Positions 52,707 to 61,242 of a DNA stretch of 64,000 nucleotides are shown one piece after another. A model generated the notes under the pieces. It had not been told where the DNA came from. It did not search any database and worked only from the letters and a program-made list of their open reading frames with translations. The stretch lies in assembly GCA_002344135.1 (NCBI GenBank), contig DDTO01000011.1, forward strand, positions 72,970 to 136,969, written 5' to 3'. The position numbers were made by a program, and so were the translations under genes. The DNA is from Chthonomonas sp. UBA2362. Its GTDB lineage: Bacteria; Armatimonadota; Fimbriimonadia; Fimbriimonadales; Fimbriimonadaceae. The number at the start of each line of letters is the position of its first letter. Within the stretch, counting starts at the first letter, position 1.

Positions 52707-55103
52707 ATGGATGATCTTTCCCTCCCTCGTCTCGTTTCCCCGCCCGAGTGGTCTCTCTTGGTCGGGGAAACCGGGAGGTTCTTGGTCTTCGCCGCTGTTG
52801 TCGCATTTCTGATCTCCATCCTCGCGTGGCTGTTCACGCCGAAGTCCGCGGGGCTGAGCCGGGTCGGGCGTTGGTCGTTCGTGACTGCGTGCGCGGCACT
52901 CTTCGGGACGTTTGTAAGCCTTGCGATTCTCTTCATCGGCAACCGATTCGAGTACTCCTATGTGTCAGGTCATGCCGACTCGCACAACACCGTCCCGTAT
53001 CGAATAGCCGGCATTTGGTCGGGCCAGGAGGGCTCGTTTCTCCTATGGGCGGTTTGTGCGGCGATTTTTGGCCTGATCGTGCGAAGGAAGTTAGGCCATT
53101 ACGAGCGCTGGTTTACCGTCGCGTACGCAACGTTCCTGGGCGGATTAGCGGCGATTCTCGCCTATGAGTCGCCCTTCGTGCTAAACCTCGTCGATGGGAA
53201 GCCCTTTGTACCGGCCGACGGCGTGGGCCTGGCGCCTGCGCTGCAGAACTACTGGGTCACCATTCATCCCCCGACCATCTTCCTCGGTTTTGGGTCACTG
53301 ACGGCGCTCTTTGCCTTGGCGTTGGCGGCGATGTTGACGAGAGACTACGAAGGCTGGATTCCGATTGTCCGACCCTGGGCGATAGTCTCGGCTACTCTGG
53401 TCGGGCTCGGCCTCTGCATGGGAGGGTTCTGGGCTTACGAAACTCTCGGATGGGGTGGTTTTTGGATGTGGGATCCCGTCGAGAACGTGAGCTTCGTTCC
53501 CTGGGTCTTCACCGCCGCGTTCATCCATGGAATCATCGTCCAGAGCACGCGGGGCCGCTGGCAGATAAGTAATCTCTTGCTGGCGGGGCTGCCCTTTCTG
53601 GCGTTCTTATTCGGAACCTTCCTCACGCGGTCCGGTTTCCTCGCGGATGCGAGCGTGCACAGCTTCGCGGAGATGAATCGCTCTGCGCTCAGACTGCTCG
53701 TCGGCGTCATTGGCATTTTGAGCATCGGGTTCGCAGTTAGCTGGTTCACGAGAATGATCCAGAACAGGAAGAGAGCCGAACCTGAAGCAGAGGGGCCTGG
53801 GGTGGATCGAGAGGGCTTCTATCGGACAGGCATTCTGTTCCTTATCGCGATGGGTTTGGCAACCCTGATCGGCATGAGCGTACCGCTCATCATGGCTCTT
53901 CAAGGCAAGCAGCCAGCGGTGGTCGAGGAGCGCGTGTACCACATGGTGCTCCCCTATCTGTTCATTCCGCTCATGCTCGTCATGGCGATTGCGCCTTTCG
54001 TGAGTTGGCGCCGGATGAAGTCGATCGACTTGGCCAGACGCATCTATTCAGTGTTCTGCATAACGATCGGCTTGCTCGGCTTTTTGCTCTTGGCCTTTGC
54101 GATGACGCCGATGGGGAAGATTGCCGACATCTCGTCTTCTATCGCATTTCCTGGCGGGTTCGAGGTTAGGGGCTTGGCTTGGGTCTTCTTCCTCGTTGGG
54201 CTGTGCGTGTTTGCCGCAGTCGGCAACGTGTGGAGAATTTTCGAACTCAGAAGAGCGTCGAAGCTATCGTTTGGACCATTTGTCACCCACATGGGAGTCG
54301 CGGTTCTCATGGCCGGTCTGATCGTGTCCAGAGGATTTGAGCGCAAGGCACGCACTTTTGTCATGGAGGATCATCCTGGGAGGGGCTTGTCTTACGTCTT
54401 CCGCTATGCCGGACAGACCTCGGATCGACATGATCGCAACAACAAGGTCCGATTCGAAGTCCTCGACCCCCACCAATCCGGCAAAATCCTCTTTACTGCC
54501 ACACCCGGCCTGTACTATGTCCATGGCGCCGACGGGGGCGAAAACCCGATGGTCTGGCCGTCGATCCACCGCTTCGCATTTCACGACGTTTACCTAACGC
54601 TCGAGCCACCGCAGACCGAGACTGGTGCTCAAACGTCTCTGCTCCCCGGTGATTCGAAACCGCTAGGCGGATTAAGCGTCGAATATATGGGTATGACCCG
54701 TGAAGGAAGTCCGGGTACGGTAGGGGCCAAGTTCGGCGCGCGTCTCAAGGTGTCGTCAGGTGGAGAATCAGCCGAAGTCGTACCGAATCTGGAGCTCGCT
54801 GCCGATGGGCCACCGATTTCGAATCCCGCCAACCTAGACGGCTCTTTGCAGATTGCGCTCCTCGGCATGGATGTGGCAACGCAATCCGTTACTGTGGGGC
54901 TCCAGCTTTCTTCTCCGATGTATCCGATCGAGGTCTACCATAAGCCGCTCACGAGTCTCGTGTGGCTCGGCACCGGAATGATGACGCTCGGCGGATTTGT
55001 TTCAGCGTTCTATCGGCGGCGTCCCCGAAAGCGGGATATGACGTCCGTCATGGCTGAATCGAACACTTTGCGGGACACTGAGAAGGTCCCTGTAGCGACT
55101 TAA
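52707..55103 (+). CDS. ccmF: cytochrome c heme lyase subunit CcmF
   Basis: 798 residues, around 14 membrane helices. The WWD heme-handling motif is WGGFWMWDPVENVSFVPW, and conserved His residues lie in HNTVPYRIAGIWSGQEGS and TIHPPTIFLGFG. The large C-terminal soluble part (KARTFVMEDHPGRG) faces the periplasm. Ligates heme to apocytochromes in System I maturation. Its place between octaheme and monoheme genes suggests a dedicated copy for this locus; ccmC, ccmE and ccmH are not in the window. Confidence 0.95.
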   Translation: MDDLSLPRLVSPPEWSLLVGETGRFLVFAAVVAFLISILAWLFTPKSAGLSRVGRWSFVTACAALFGTFVSLAILFIGNRFEYSYVSGHADSHNTVPYRIAGIWSGQEGSFLLWAVCAAIFGLIVRRKLGHYERWFTVAYATFLGGLAAILAYESPFVLNLVDGKPFVPADGVGLAPALQNYWVTIHPPTIFLGFGSLTALFALALAAMLTRDYEGWIPIVRPWAIVSATLVGLGLCMGGFWAYETLGWGGFWMWDPVENVSFVPWVFTAAFIHGIIVQSTRGRWQISNLLLAGLPFLAFLFGTFLTRSGFLADASVHSFAEMNRSALRLLVGVIGILSIGFAVSWFTRMIQNRKRAEPEAEGPGVDREGFYRTGILFLIAMGLATLIGMSVPLIMALQGKQPAVVEERVYHMVLPYLFIPLMLVMAIAPFVSWRRMKSIDLARRIYSVFCITIGLLGFLLLAFAMTPMGKIADISSSIAFPGGFEVRGLAWVFFLVGLCVFAAVGNVWRIFELRRASKLSFGPFVTHMGVAVLMAGLIVSRGFERKARTFVMEDHPGRGLSYVFRYAGQTSDRHDRNNKVRFEVLDPHQSGKILFTATPGLYYVHGADGGENPMVWPSIHRFAFHDVYLTLEPPQTETGAQTSLLPGDSKPLGGLSVEYMGMTREGSPGTVGAKFGARLKVSSGGESAEVVPNLELAADGPPISNPANLDGSLQIALLGMDVATQSVTVGLQLSSPMYPIEVYHKPLTSLVWLGTGMMTLGGFVSAFYRRRPRKRDMTSVMAESNTLRDTEKVPVAT

Positions 55104-55116
55104 GGAGGTCAACATA

Positions 55117-55446
55117 ATGAAGCGAACACTGATGATTTCTGGAGTGCTGGCCATTGCGACTTGTGCGATGGCACTCACGGCTTTCACGAAGGTATTCGAC
55201 GAGACTTACAAAGTGAAGAAGGACTCGGCACTCGGCAAAATGAAGTGCATGGTCTGCCATCCCATCGCAAAGGGCGGAAAAGAACTGAATGCCTATGGAC
55301 ACGACCTTCAGAACGCCATGCGAGCGGCCAAGACGAAGAAGATGACGGCCGAGATCCTGAAGTCAGTCGAGTCGAAGGACTCGGATGGCGATGGAACAAA
55401 GAACGTCGACGAGATCAGGGCCGATAAGGCTCCCGGAAGCAAGTAG
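55117..55446 (+). CDS. small monoheme/EF-hand periplasmic protein
   Basis: 109 residues, signal peptide MKRTLMISGVLAIATCAMALTA. One CMVCH heme motif near residue 44, a conserved N-AYGHD box, and a DSDGDGTKNVDEI calcium loop near the C-terminus. The same heme-NxFG-EF-hand order recurs in the next gene. AAGGAGG precedes the ATG. A small electron shuttle controlled or stabilised by calcium is a reasonable inference. Confidence 0.8.
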   Translation: MKRTLMISGVLAIATCAMALTAFTKVFDETYKVKKDSALGKMKCMVCHPIAKGGKELNAYGHDLQNAMRAAKTKKMTAEILKSVESKDSDGDGTKNVDEIRADKAPGSK

Positions 55447-55453
55447 AGTCACT

Positions 55454-55478
55454 GGGCCGCCGACAGAGTCGGCGGCCC
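55454..55478. terminator. perfect intercistronic hairpin between cytochrome genes
   Basis: GGGCCGCCGAC and GTCGGCGGCCC pair over 11 bases with a 3-base loop. No T tract, so it more likely protects upstream mRNA or partly attenuates than terminates. Confidence 0.5.
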
Positions 55479-55503
55479 GGCGCTACAAGAAGGAGGACAG
55501 GAG

Positions 55504-56304
55504 ATGCGTAGCAGAACGTTTATCGTGATTGCGCTGGCAGTCTTGTGCGGCACAGCCAGGGCGAGTAGCGACTTCCTCGATGCGTTCGTCACTCACTACA
55601 AACTGGCAGAGTCCTCAAAGCTCGCGGAGAAGTCTTGTGCCCTGTGCCACGTGTCCGACGAAGACTTCGCGCTCAATCCCTTCGGGATCGACATGAAGAA
55701 GGAGATCGCGGCAGCAAACGCCGATCATCCGACCGAAGCCGTCTTCGTCGCGCTCGATAAGCTCGACTCCGATGGCGACGGAACTATGAACGGCGAGGAA
55801 ATCGCCGCAGTGACCTTTCCCGGCGATGCTGCGAGCGGCGGAAAGCCCGGAACGGTCGCTTCTCCGAAGCCGATTCCCACAAAGAAGCCCGCCCGCTTTC
55901 CACCCAAGAACGGCTACCATCCCGCGATTGTCCATTTCCCGATTGGTCTCTTCATCGGAGGACTTGTTCTGGATGCGATCGGCCTATTAAAGGGCATAAA
56001 GGCAATGCTGCTCGCCGGTTGGTACAACATCGTGCTCGCCGCGATCAGTTCGATGGGAGGAATCGCCTCCGGTCTCTGGGCCATGAGTCTGATGAAACTG
56101 CCCTACCGCGGCCTTATCTTCGATCATCTTCTCTACGCTATTGGCTCCACTGCAATCATGTGGACTCTCGTGGCAATGCGCGTCCATCGACACGAGAAGA
56201 TGAACCTGCCAATGCGGGTCGTCTACTATCTGCTCGCGGCAGCCTGTCTGGTGACGATCTCGTGGGCGGGACACCTCGGCGGCGTGTTCGTCTACGGGGA
56301 GTAA
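55504..56304 (+). CDS. heme/EF-hand domain fused to a DUF2231 membrane domain
   Basis: 266 residues. Signal peptide, CALCH near residue 46, NPFGIDM box, DSDGDGTMNGEEI calcium loop (about 89-101), a Pro/Lys linker, then four to five membrane helices beginning with YHPAIVHFPIGLFIGG, the DUF2231 signature with His residues that may bind heme. The first module is homologous to the upstream 109-residue protein. It is the only inner-membrane redox candidate in the locus, so it may link the quinone pool to the periplasmic hemes; this is inference. Confidence 0.8.
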   Translation: MRSRTFIVIALAVLCGTARASSDFLDAFVTHYKLAESSKLAEKSCALCHVSDEDFALNPFGIDMKKEIAAANADHPTEAVFVALDKLDSDGDGTMNGEEIAAVTFPGDAASGGKPGTVASPKPIPTKKPARFPPKNGYHPAIVHFPIGLFIGGLVLDAIGLLKGIKAMLLAGWYNIVLAAISSMGGIASGLWAMSLMKLPYRGLIFDHLLYAIGSTAIMWTLVAMRVHRHEKMNLPMRVVYYLLAAACLVTISWAGHLGGVFVYGE

Positions 56305-56326
56305 CCTCGAGGGAATCGGGCCGAGT

Positions 56327-56340
56327 ATGACCCCGGTCAT
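56327..56340. promoter_or_regulatory. FNR/DNR-like palindromic operator of the second narK gene
   Basis: ATGACCCCGGTCAT, a perfect ATGACC/GGTCAT palindrome. Its centre is 41.5 bases before the transcription start predicted from CAGAAT (56363-56368), and a GGAGG at 56376-56380 serves the ATG at 56391. Confidence 0.7.
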
Positions 56341-56362
56341 GGGTTGCCGTTTCGGTCAGGTG

Positions 56363-56368
56363 CAGAAT
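56363..56368 (+). promoter_or_regulatory. predicted -10 of the second narK gene
   Basis: CAGAAT, at the spacing required for an activator bound at 56327-56340. No TTGACA-like -35 is present, consistent with activator dependence. Confidence 0.5.
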
Positions 56369-56390
56369 CGAAACCGGAGGCTGCATCACA

Positions 56391-57734
56391 ATGTCAACCG
56401 TGCTCGAAAGAAATGAGACCCTCGCCGACTGGAAGCCTAACGAGACTGAGTTCTGGGAGGCGACGGCGAAGCCGATTGCTTGGAAGACGCTCTGGATCAC
56501 CACGTTCTGCCTGATCCTCAGCTTTGCGACGTGGTTCATGGTCAGCGCGATTGTCGTGAAGCTGACAGGGATCGGCTTCCGCTTCGATAAGCAGCAGCTG
56601 TTTTGGCTGAATGCGATGCCTGGCCTAGCGGCAGGGACCCTCAGGATCGTGCACACGTTCCTCATTCCCATTTTCGGGACGAGAAAGATCGTCTTTATCT
56701 CGACCCTGCTCCTGGCGATCCCGTGCATCGGATGGGGCTTGGCGGTGACCAATCCGGGCACGAGCTACGGGACGTTTCTAGTGCTGGCATTCCTTGCCGG
56801 ATTGGGGGGCGGAAACTTCAGTTCCTTCATGCCGAGCACGTCGCTGTTCTTCCCAAAGCGCCTGCAAGGAACCGCGCTGGGGATACAAGCAGGTCTCGGC
56901 AACTTCGGCGTGTCTGTGGCGCAGTTCCTCATACCAGCCATCATCGGCGTGGCCCTGGTGGGTTCGAGTCAAGCCTTCGTCGAGAAGAAGGGCGATGTCG
57001 TCGTTAAGGAATCGCAGATCTATCTGCAGAATGCAGCGTTCATCTGGCTACCGTTCGTCTTGGCTGGAGCGGTGGCTGCTTGGTTCGGACTCAAGCGCGT
57101 TCCGGTTGTCGCCAATTTCCGAGAACAGCTCGATATTTTTAGGGATAAGCACACCTGGCTGATGACGAGCCTCTACATCATGACCTTCGGATCGTTCAGC
57201 GGATATGCGGCCGTTTTCCCGCTGCTCATCAAGGAGACGTATGGCAAGTTTCCCGGTGGCCCGGACGCGCTGAAGTATGCTTTCCTCGGACCCCTTATCG
57301 GGGCGACGATTCGGGCCGCGTTCGGGCCGGTCGCAGACAAATGGGGTGGCGCGAGGGTGACGATGATCAGCGGCATCGGGCTTCTTGCTTGCGCGATAGG
57401 AGCGGCGCAGTTCGCTCAGCCTACCGGTCTCGAGTCCTGGGGCGGATTCTTATGGTGTATGCTCGGATTGTTCCTCTTTAGCGGTATCGGCAACGCATCG
57501 ACTTTTAAGCAGATGCCGATGATCTTCCCACCGCGCCAAGCAGGGGGAGTGATCGGTTGGACATCGGCAATTGCCGCCTACGGTCCCTTCGTCTTCTCCG
57601 TCGCCTTCGGCGCGATCATCGCTCGAACAGGTTCAGGCAAGGATTTCTTCTTTTGGGCAGCGGGGTTTTACGCGATCAACATCGTGATCAACTGGTGGTT
57701 CTACACCCGGAAGGGAGCTGAGAAGCCCTGCTAG
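56391..57734 (+). CDS. narK: NarK2-type nitrate/nitrite transporter
   Basis: 447 residues, about 12 membrane helices, nitrate/nitrite porter family. Substrate Arg positions appear in AAGTLRIVHTFLIPIFG and IGATIRAAFGPVADKWGG; family motifs AGLGGGNFSSFMPS and AGLGNFGVSVAQFLIP. It lacks the loop insertion of the first NarK. One of the pair may bring in nitrate and the other exchange nitrate and nitrite, as in tandem NarK systems elsewhere; not decidable from sequence. Confidence 0.9.
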   Translation: MSTVLERNETLADWKPNETEFWEATAKPIAWKTLWITTFCLILSFATWFMVSAIVVKLTGIGFRFDKQQLFWLNAMPGLAAGTLRIVHTFLIPIFGTRKIVFISTLLLAIPCIGWGLAVTNPGTSYGTFLVLAFLAGLGGGNFSSFMPSTSLFFPKRLQGTALGIQAGLGNFGVSVAQFLIPAIIGVALVGSSQAFVEKKGDVVVKESQIYLQNAAFIWLPFVLAGAVAAWFGLKRVPVVANFREQLDIFRDKHTWLMTSLYIMTFGSFSGYAAVFPLLIKETYGKFPGGPDALKYAFLGPLIGATIRAAFGPVADKWGGARVTMISGIGLLACAIGAAQFAQPTGLESWGGFLWCMLGLFLFSGIGNASTFKQMPMIFPPRQAGGVIGWTSAIAAYGPFVFSVAFGAIIARTGSGKDFFFWAAGFYAINIVINWWFYTRKGAEKPC

Positions 57735-57974
57735 TAGGCGACGGAGTGTGCCCGGGTCCACGAGACCGGGGCCATTGTTGGGACTCGTGCCTAGCTGCCA
57801 GGCTGGGCAAGGTTCGAGTTAAAGGTGGCGGAGCCGCTAGGTCGGCGATCCAGCCATGGCAACCTATCCAAAGACAGGTGCGCCCGCTTTCGCTGCTGGC
57901 TGCATAATTACTACATGAGCCCGCTCCCCCACCGGCGGTCCTCACTACAGTCTCGTTTCCAAAGGAGGATCATC

Positions 57975-59723
57975 TTGAGACATCTAGCTTTCGCCTCGAT
58001 GTTTGGCCTGGTCGGCCTCGCCCAGGCCCTTGTCTACACTAACGGACCGGTGACCGACGGAGTCAACGGATCCGGCGACCCGATCTCGCAGCTCTTTGCT
58101 CCGGCAAGCCTCTTCGGAGCCGGAGGCCAGATCGCTTCGAACAACTGGGTTGCTGAGGACGTCACGGTTACCGGCGACGGCTGGTTCGTCTCGCGAATCA
58201 GTATCTACAGCTACCAATCAAACTCGACTGCGTTCACCTTCAACTCGGCCAACATCGAGCTGACAACCGGAACGGACCCGAATGCGGGCTCCTCCGTCCT
58301 CAGCCTAGCTAATGCCCCGGTCGTCAACGGCGGGTTCGTCGGTTACCGAGTCGCGAGCACGACGCCCAACGTTACGAACCGTCCTATCTACCGGGTCGAT
58401 GTCGCGATTCCCAACACGTTCATCCCGCCCGGTAACTACATGCTCAAGTGGAGTCTCGGCGGCACGCTCCCCGCGGGGCCCTGGATGCCACCGGTCGCCC
58501 CGTTCGCGATCGGCAACGCCTATCAGTCGTTAAACGGGGGGGCATTCAACCCCCTCATCGATTCCGGCCTTAACCAGAATATCGAGTTGCCCTTCGAGAT
58601 CGAGTACTTCCCTCAACTCACCGGGAAGCTGTATGCAGTGGACTCGAGCCGCGCTTTGTTCGAAGTAGACATGAACACCGGGGTCAAGACCCCTGCCGGC
58701 ACCGTCAGCGCCAATGCCGGTACGACCGGTGGCTTGGCCTACGCCCACGGGACACAGACGGTTTATGTCACTTCGACCGGTAACGACTCGCTCTACACCC
58801 TTGACCTCGGTACAGGCACTGCCACGCTCGTCGGACCCTACGGTGATCCGGCCATCGTCATGCATGGGCTGGAGTGGGACGACACGACGGGCACCCTCTA
58901 CGGCGTTTCGTCGCACAATAACGGGCTCTACGAGATCAGCACGGTGAACGGAGCGGCGACCCTCATCGGCACCTCCACCCTCACTTCCTTCACGAACCTC
59001 GGCTACGACGTTCGCAACAACGTCTTCTATGCCTCGAACAGCGGCGCGGATAGCCTCTACACGATGGATCGATCGAACGGCGCGATGTCGCTCGTCGGGC
59101 CGCTTGCGGGTCCCACCAACCCGAACGGCCTCGCCTACGATTGGATCGGCGACCGTCTGTTCCTCATCGACAATTCGACCGACAACCTCTATACGGTCAA
59201 TCGAGCCACCGGGCAAACGACTGTCGTCGGTTCGATGGGAGCCGGCAACACGCTCGGTCTCGTTTTCATCGGCCCCGCTCGCATCATCGGGCGGATCGGC
59301 CTTCAAGACTGGGGCGGTGCGGTAGCCGGCAGGGTCGTGACGCTCGAACTCTATCAGGGCGGAGTTCTCAAGGACGCTAGAACGACCACTCTCGACCAGT
59401 TCGGTCGATACATGATGCCGACGCTCGTCACGCCGGGCGTGTACAACATCTACTGTAAGGCCAGCCACTGGCTCCGACGTGTCCGGACTCCGGTGGTGGT
59501 CACGACGGCCGGAGCTCTCGGGGTGAACTTCTCGCTCGTGAACGGCGACGTGGATTGGGACAACGAGGTCGCGATTGGCGACTACGCGGGACTCTCCGCC
59601 GCCTTCGGCACCTCGCTCGGAGACCCCGGGTTCAATCCGGAAGCGGACCTCAACGGAGACGACGAGGTAACGATCGGCGACTACGCGATCCTATCGGCAA
59701 ACTTCGGATTGATAGGCGACTAG
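57975..59723 (+). CDS. secreted beta-propeller protein with beta-sandwich and dockerin-like tail
   Basis: 582 residues from a TTG at 57975, which follows a strong AAAGGAGG (57961-57968) with ideal spacing; the upstream in-frame ATGs lack such a site. Signal peptide MRHLAFASMFGLVGLAQA. Residues about 215-430 hold at least five repeats of the form LYTLDLGTGTATLVG with a GLAYD turn, i.e. propeller blades. Then a beta-sandwich with LQDW and ASHWLRRVR boxes and two dockerin-type loops (VDWDNEVAIGDYAGL; DLNGDDEVTIGDYAIL) ending FGLIGD. The 240-base leader region before it holds no other gene. Confidence 0.82.
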   Translation: MRHLAFASMFGLVGLAQALVYTNGPVTDGVNGSGDPISQLFAPASLFGAGGQIASNNWVAEDVTVTGDGWFVSRISIYSYQSNSTAFTFNSANIELTTGTDPNAGSSVLSLANAPVVNGGFVGYRVASTTPNVTNRPIYRVDVAIPNTFIPPGNYMLKWSLGGTLPAGPWMPPVAPFAIGNAYQSLNGGAFNPLIDSGLNQNIELPFEIEYFPQLTGKLYAVDSSRALFEVDMNTGVKTPAGTVSANAGTTGGLAYAHGTQTVYVTSTGNDSLYTLDLGTGTATLVGPYGDPAIVMHGLEWDDTTGTLYGVSSHNNGLYEISTVNGAATLIGTSTLTSFTNLGYDVRNNVFYASNSGADSLYTMDRSNGAMSLVGPLAGPTNPNGLAYDWIGDRLFLIDNSTDNLYTVNRATGQTTVVGSMGAGNTLGLVFIGPARIIGRIGLQDWGGAVAGRVVTLELYQGGVLKDARTTTLDQFGRYMMPTLVTPGVYNIYCKASHWLRRVRTPVVVTTAGALGVNFSLVNGDVDWDNEVAIGDYAGLSAAFGTSLGDPGFNPEADLNGDDEVTIGDYAILSANFGLIGD

Positions 59724-59743
59724 TCCCCTCTTCGGAGTTGGGG

Positions 59744-59780
59744 CGGGCTCCTTCCCGGGCGGGGAGGAGCCCGCTTCTTC
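59744..59780 (+). terminator. terminator after the beta-propeller gene
   Basis: GCGGGCTCC (59744-59752) pairs with GGAGCCCGC (59767-59775), followed by a T-rich run. Confidence 0.65.
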
Positions 59781-59801
59781 GTCGACTGGTAGTAATCGTT
59801 G

Positions 59802-59807
59802 TATAGT
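59802..59807 (+). promoter_or_regulatory. -10 element (TATAGT) of the second short dockerin gene
   Basis: TATAGT with seven bases to the ATG at 59815, no Shine-Dalgarno; selects this ATG over the GTG at 59806. Confidence 0.55.
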
Positions 59808-59814
59808 GATAGGC

Positions 59815-60849
59815 ATGGTTGCACTGAATTTTCGTTCGTTGAGCTCTATCGTCGCCTTGACCCTGGCTGGCTCCGCCTTGGGCGTGGTCCTCCCCTTGAA
59901 CCCTGGACCCGCCAACAATGGAGGCTCGCCCAACTGGGCGGTCTTCTTCGATGCCGCGGCGGTCGGCGCTGGAGTGAATATCACCCACATGACCACCGCC
60001 AACACGGCCGGCGCCGGAGGCGCCTTCTCGGTAGACGTCTACACCCGTGTCGGTTCGGCGCTCGGGGGTCCTGTGGGATCGGGGCCGGGGAGTTCACCCG
60101 CCGGCTGGAACCTGATTGGGTCTGCGCCGGCTACCCAGGGCGGCACCGCGAGCGGCGTCTCTCTGCTGATCGACATTCCAGACATTTCGGTTCCCGCCGG
60201 TCAAGTCGTGGGCGTCGCCGTTGTCTTCCGTACCGCCGGTCCTCGTTACTTCGGTACCGGCACACCCGCCTACTCGGTCTATAACGACGGCGCCCTGCAG
60301 ATCACGACAGGCGACTCCCGGTCAGTGCCCTTCACCACGACGGGTAGCTTCTTCACCTCTCGAGCACTTGTGGGCGAAGTCCATTACACGTCCGCCGCCC
60401 CGGCGACCGTTTCCGGTAACGTGGACCTGCAAGACTGGCTGGCCAGCCTTGCAGGCCAGGTCGTTCGGTTCGAGATCACCGCCTCCGGCGGGGGTCCGGT
60501 CCTCCAGGGTGAGAACGTCGCCCTCGATGGCGCGGGCAACTACAGCTTCGACACAGCTCTTCCCGCCGGCAACTACGATCTTTATGCAAAGGGCTCGCAT
60601 TGGCTTCGAAAGGTGCGCGCAATCGTCCTAAGCCCTGGGGCCGGCGGAGCGAGCTTCTCGCTTTTTAACGGCGACGTGGATGGCGATAACGAGATCGCGA
60701 TCGGTGACTATTCCTTGCTTTCGAATGCGTTCGGCTCCGACCCCAATTCGCCGAACTGGGACCCGATGGCCGACCTCAACGGAGACGACGAAGTCACCAT
60801 TGGCGACTACGCGATCCTGTCCAACAACTTCGGGATGATCGGGGACTAA
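59815..60849 (+). CDS. secreted protein with beta-sandwich and dockerin-like tail
   Basis: 344 residues, signal peptide through SALG near residue 24. The first 200 residues are Gly/Ser/Thr-rich and beta-predicted (VDVYTRVGSALGGPVGSG). From about 205: VDLQDWLASLAGQVVRFEI and GSHWLRKVRAIVL boxes, then dockerin-type loops DVDGDNEIAIGDYSLL and DLNGDDEVTIGDYAIL, ending NNFGMIGD. Its last 40 codons are nearly identical in DNA to those of the next dockerin gene, suggesting recent duplication or conversion. Confidence 0.8.
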   Translation: MVALNFRSLSSIVALTLAGSALGVVLPLNPGPANNGGSPNWAVFFDAAAVGAGVNITHMTTANTAGAGGAFSVDVYTRVGSALGGPVGSGPGSSPAGWNLIGSAPATQGGTASGVSLLIDIPDISVPAGQVVGVAVVFRTAGPRYFGTGTPAYSVYNDGALQITTGDSRSVPFTTTGSFFTSRALVGEVHYTSAAPATVSGNVDLQDWLASLAGQVVRFEITASGGGPVLQGENVALDGAGNYSFDTALPAGNYDLYAKGSHWLRKVRAIVLSPGAGGASFSLFNGDVDGDNEIAIGDYSLLSNAFGSDPNSPNWDPMADLNGDDEVTIGDYAILSNNFGMIGD

Positions 60850-60870
60850 GTAGCGGTCTTCGGTTCAGTC

Positions 60871-60902
60871 GGGGCAACGCAGGCTATCGCCTGCGTTGCC
60901 CC
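60871..60902. terminator. strong hairpin after the dockerin gene
   Basis: GGGGCAACGCAGGC and GCCTGCGTTGCCCC pair over 14 bases with a TATC loop. No T tract. The rest of the 60850-61242 gap shows no gene, tRNA or recognisable motif. Confidence 0.55.
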
Positions 60903-61242
60903 GTCCCTCTTGGAATGCGCGGTCGGAGGTGGTACCGCAGCAACCTCTCCCTCTCCCCTTTTCCTCGGGAGTAGCGCGGCGGCAGCTTGGTGACCGGGCG
61001 CACGCCGTGCTTGGTCTTGAGACCAACTTCAGAATGAGATTCTGCAGTCGCGACGCAAGCAGTATGACTCTCTATTGTTGGTGCGGAAGCCGCAATCAAG
61101 GGCACTATTATGTGCTGGCAACGGCCCACGATTTGCTTTGCAATGTCGAAGAAAACCAGGACAAGAGTAGACGAACTTGCAGGTCCGTTCCTGAGTAGAG
61201 AGAGGTGCAGAACCCGTAATCTATTAAAGAGGTGAGAAGGTC

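Noticed and set aside
57861..57890. Shared 12-mer acctatccaaag before the genes at 57975 and 63378, looking somewhat like the core of a c-di-GMP-I riboswitch
   Set aside because: The stem around it pairs only in the first case, and the GEMM consensus GGCAAACC/GACGCAAAGC is not met. Probably coincidence; a cmsearch with the GEMM-I model would settle it.
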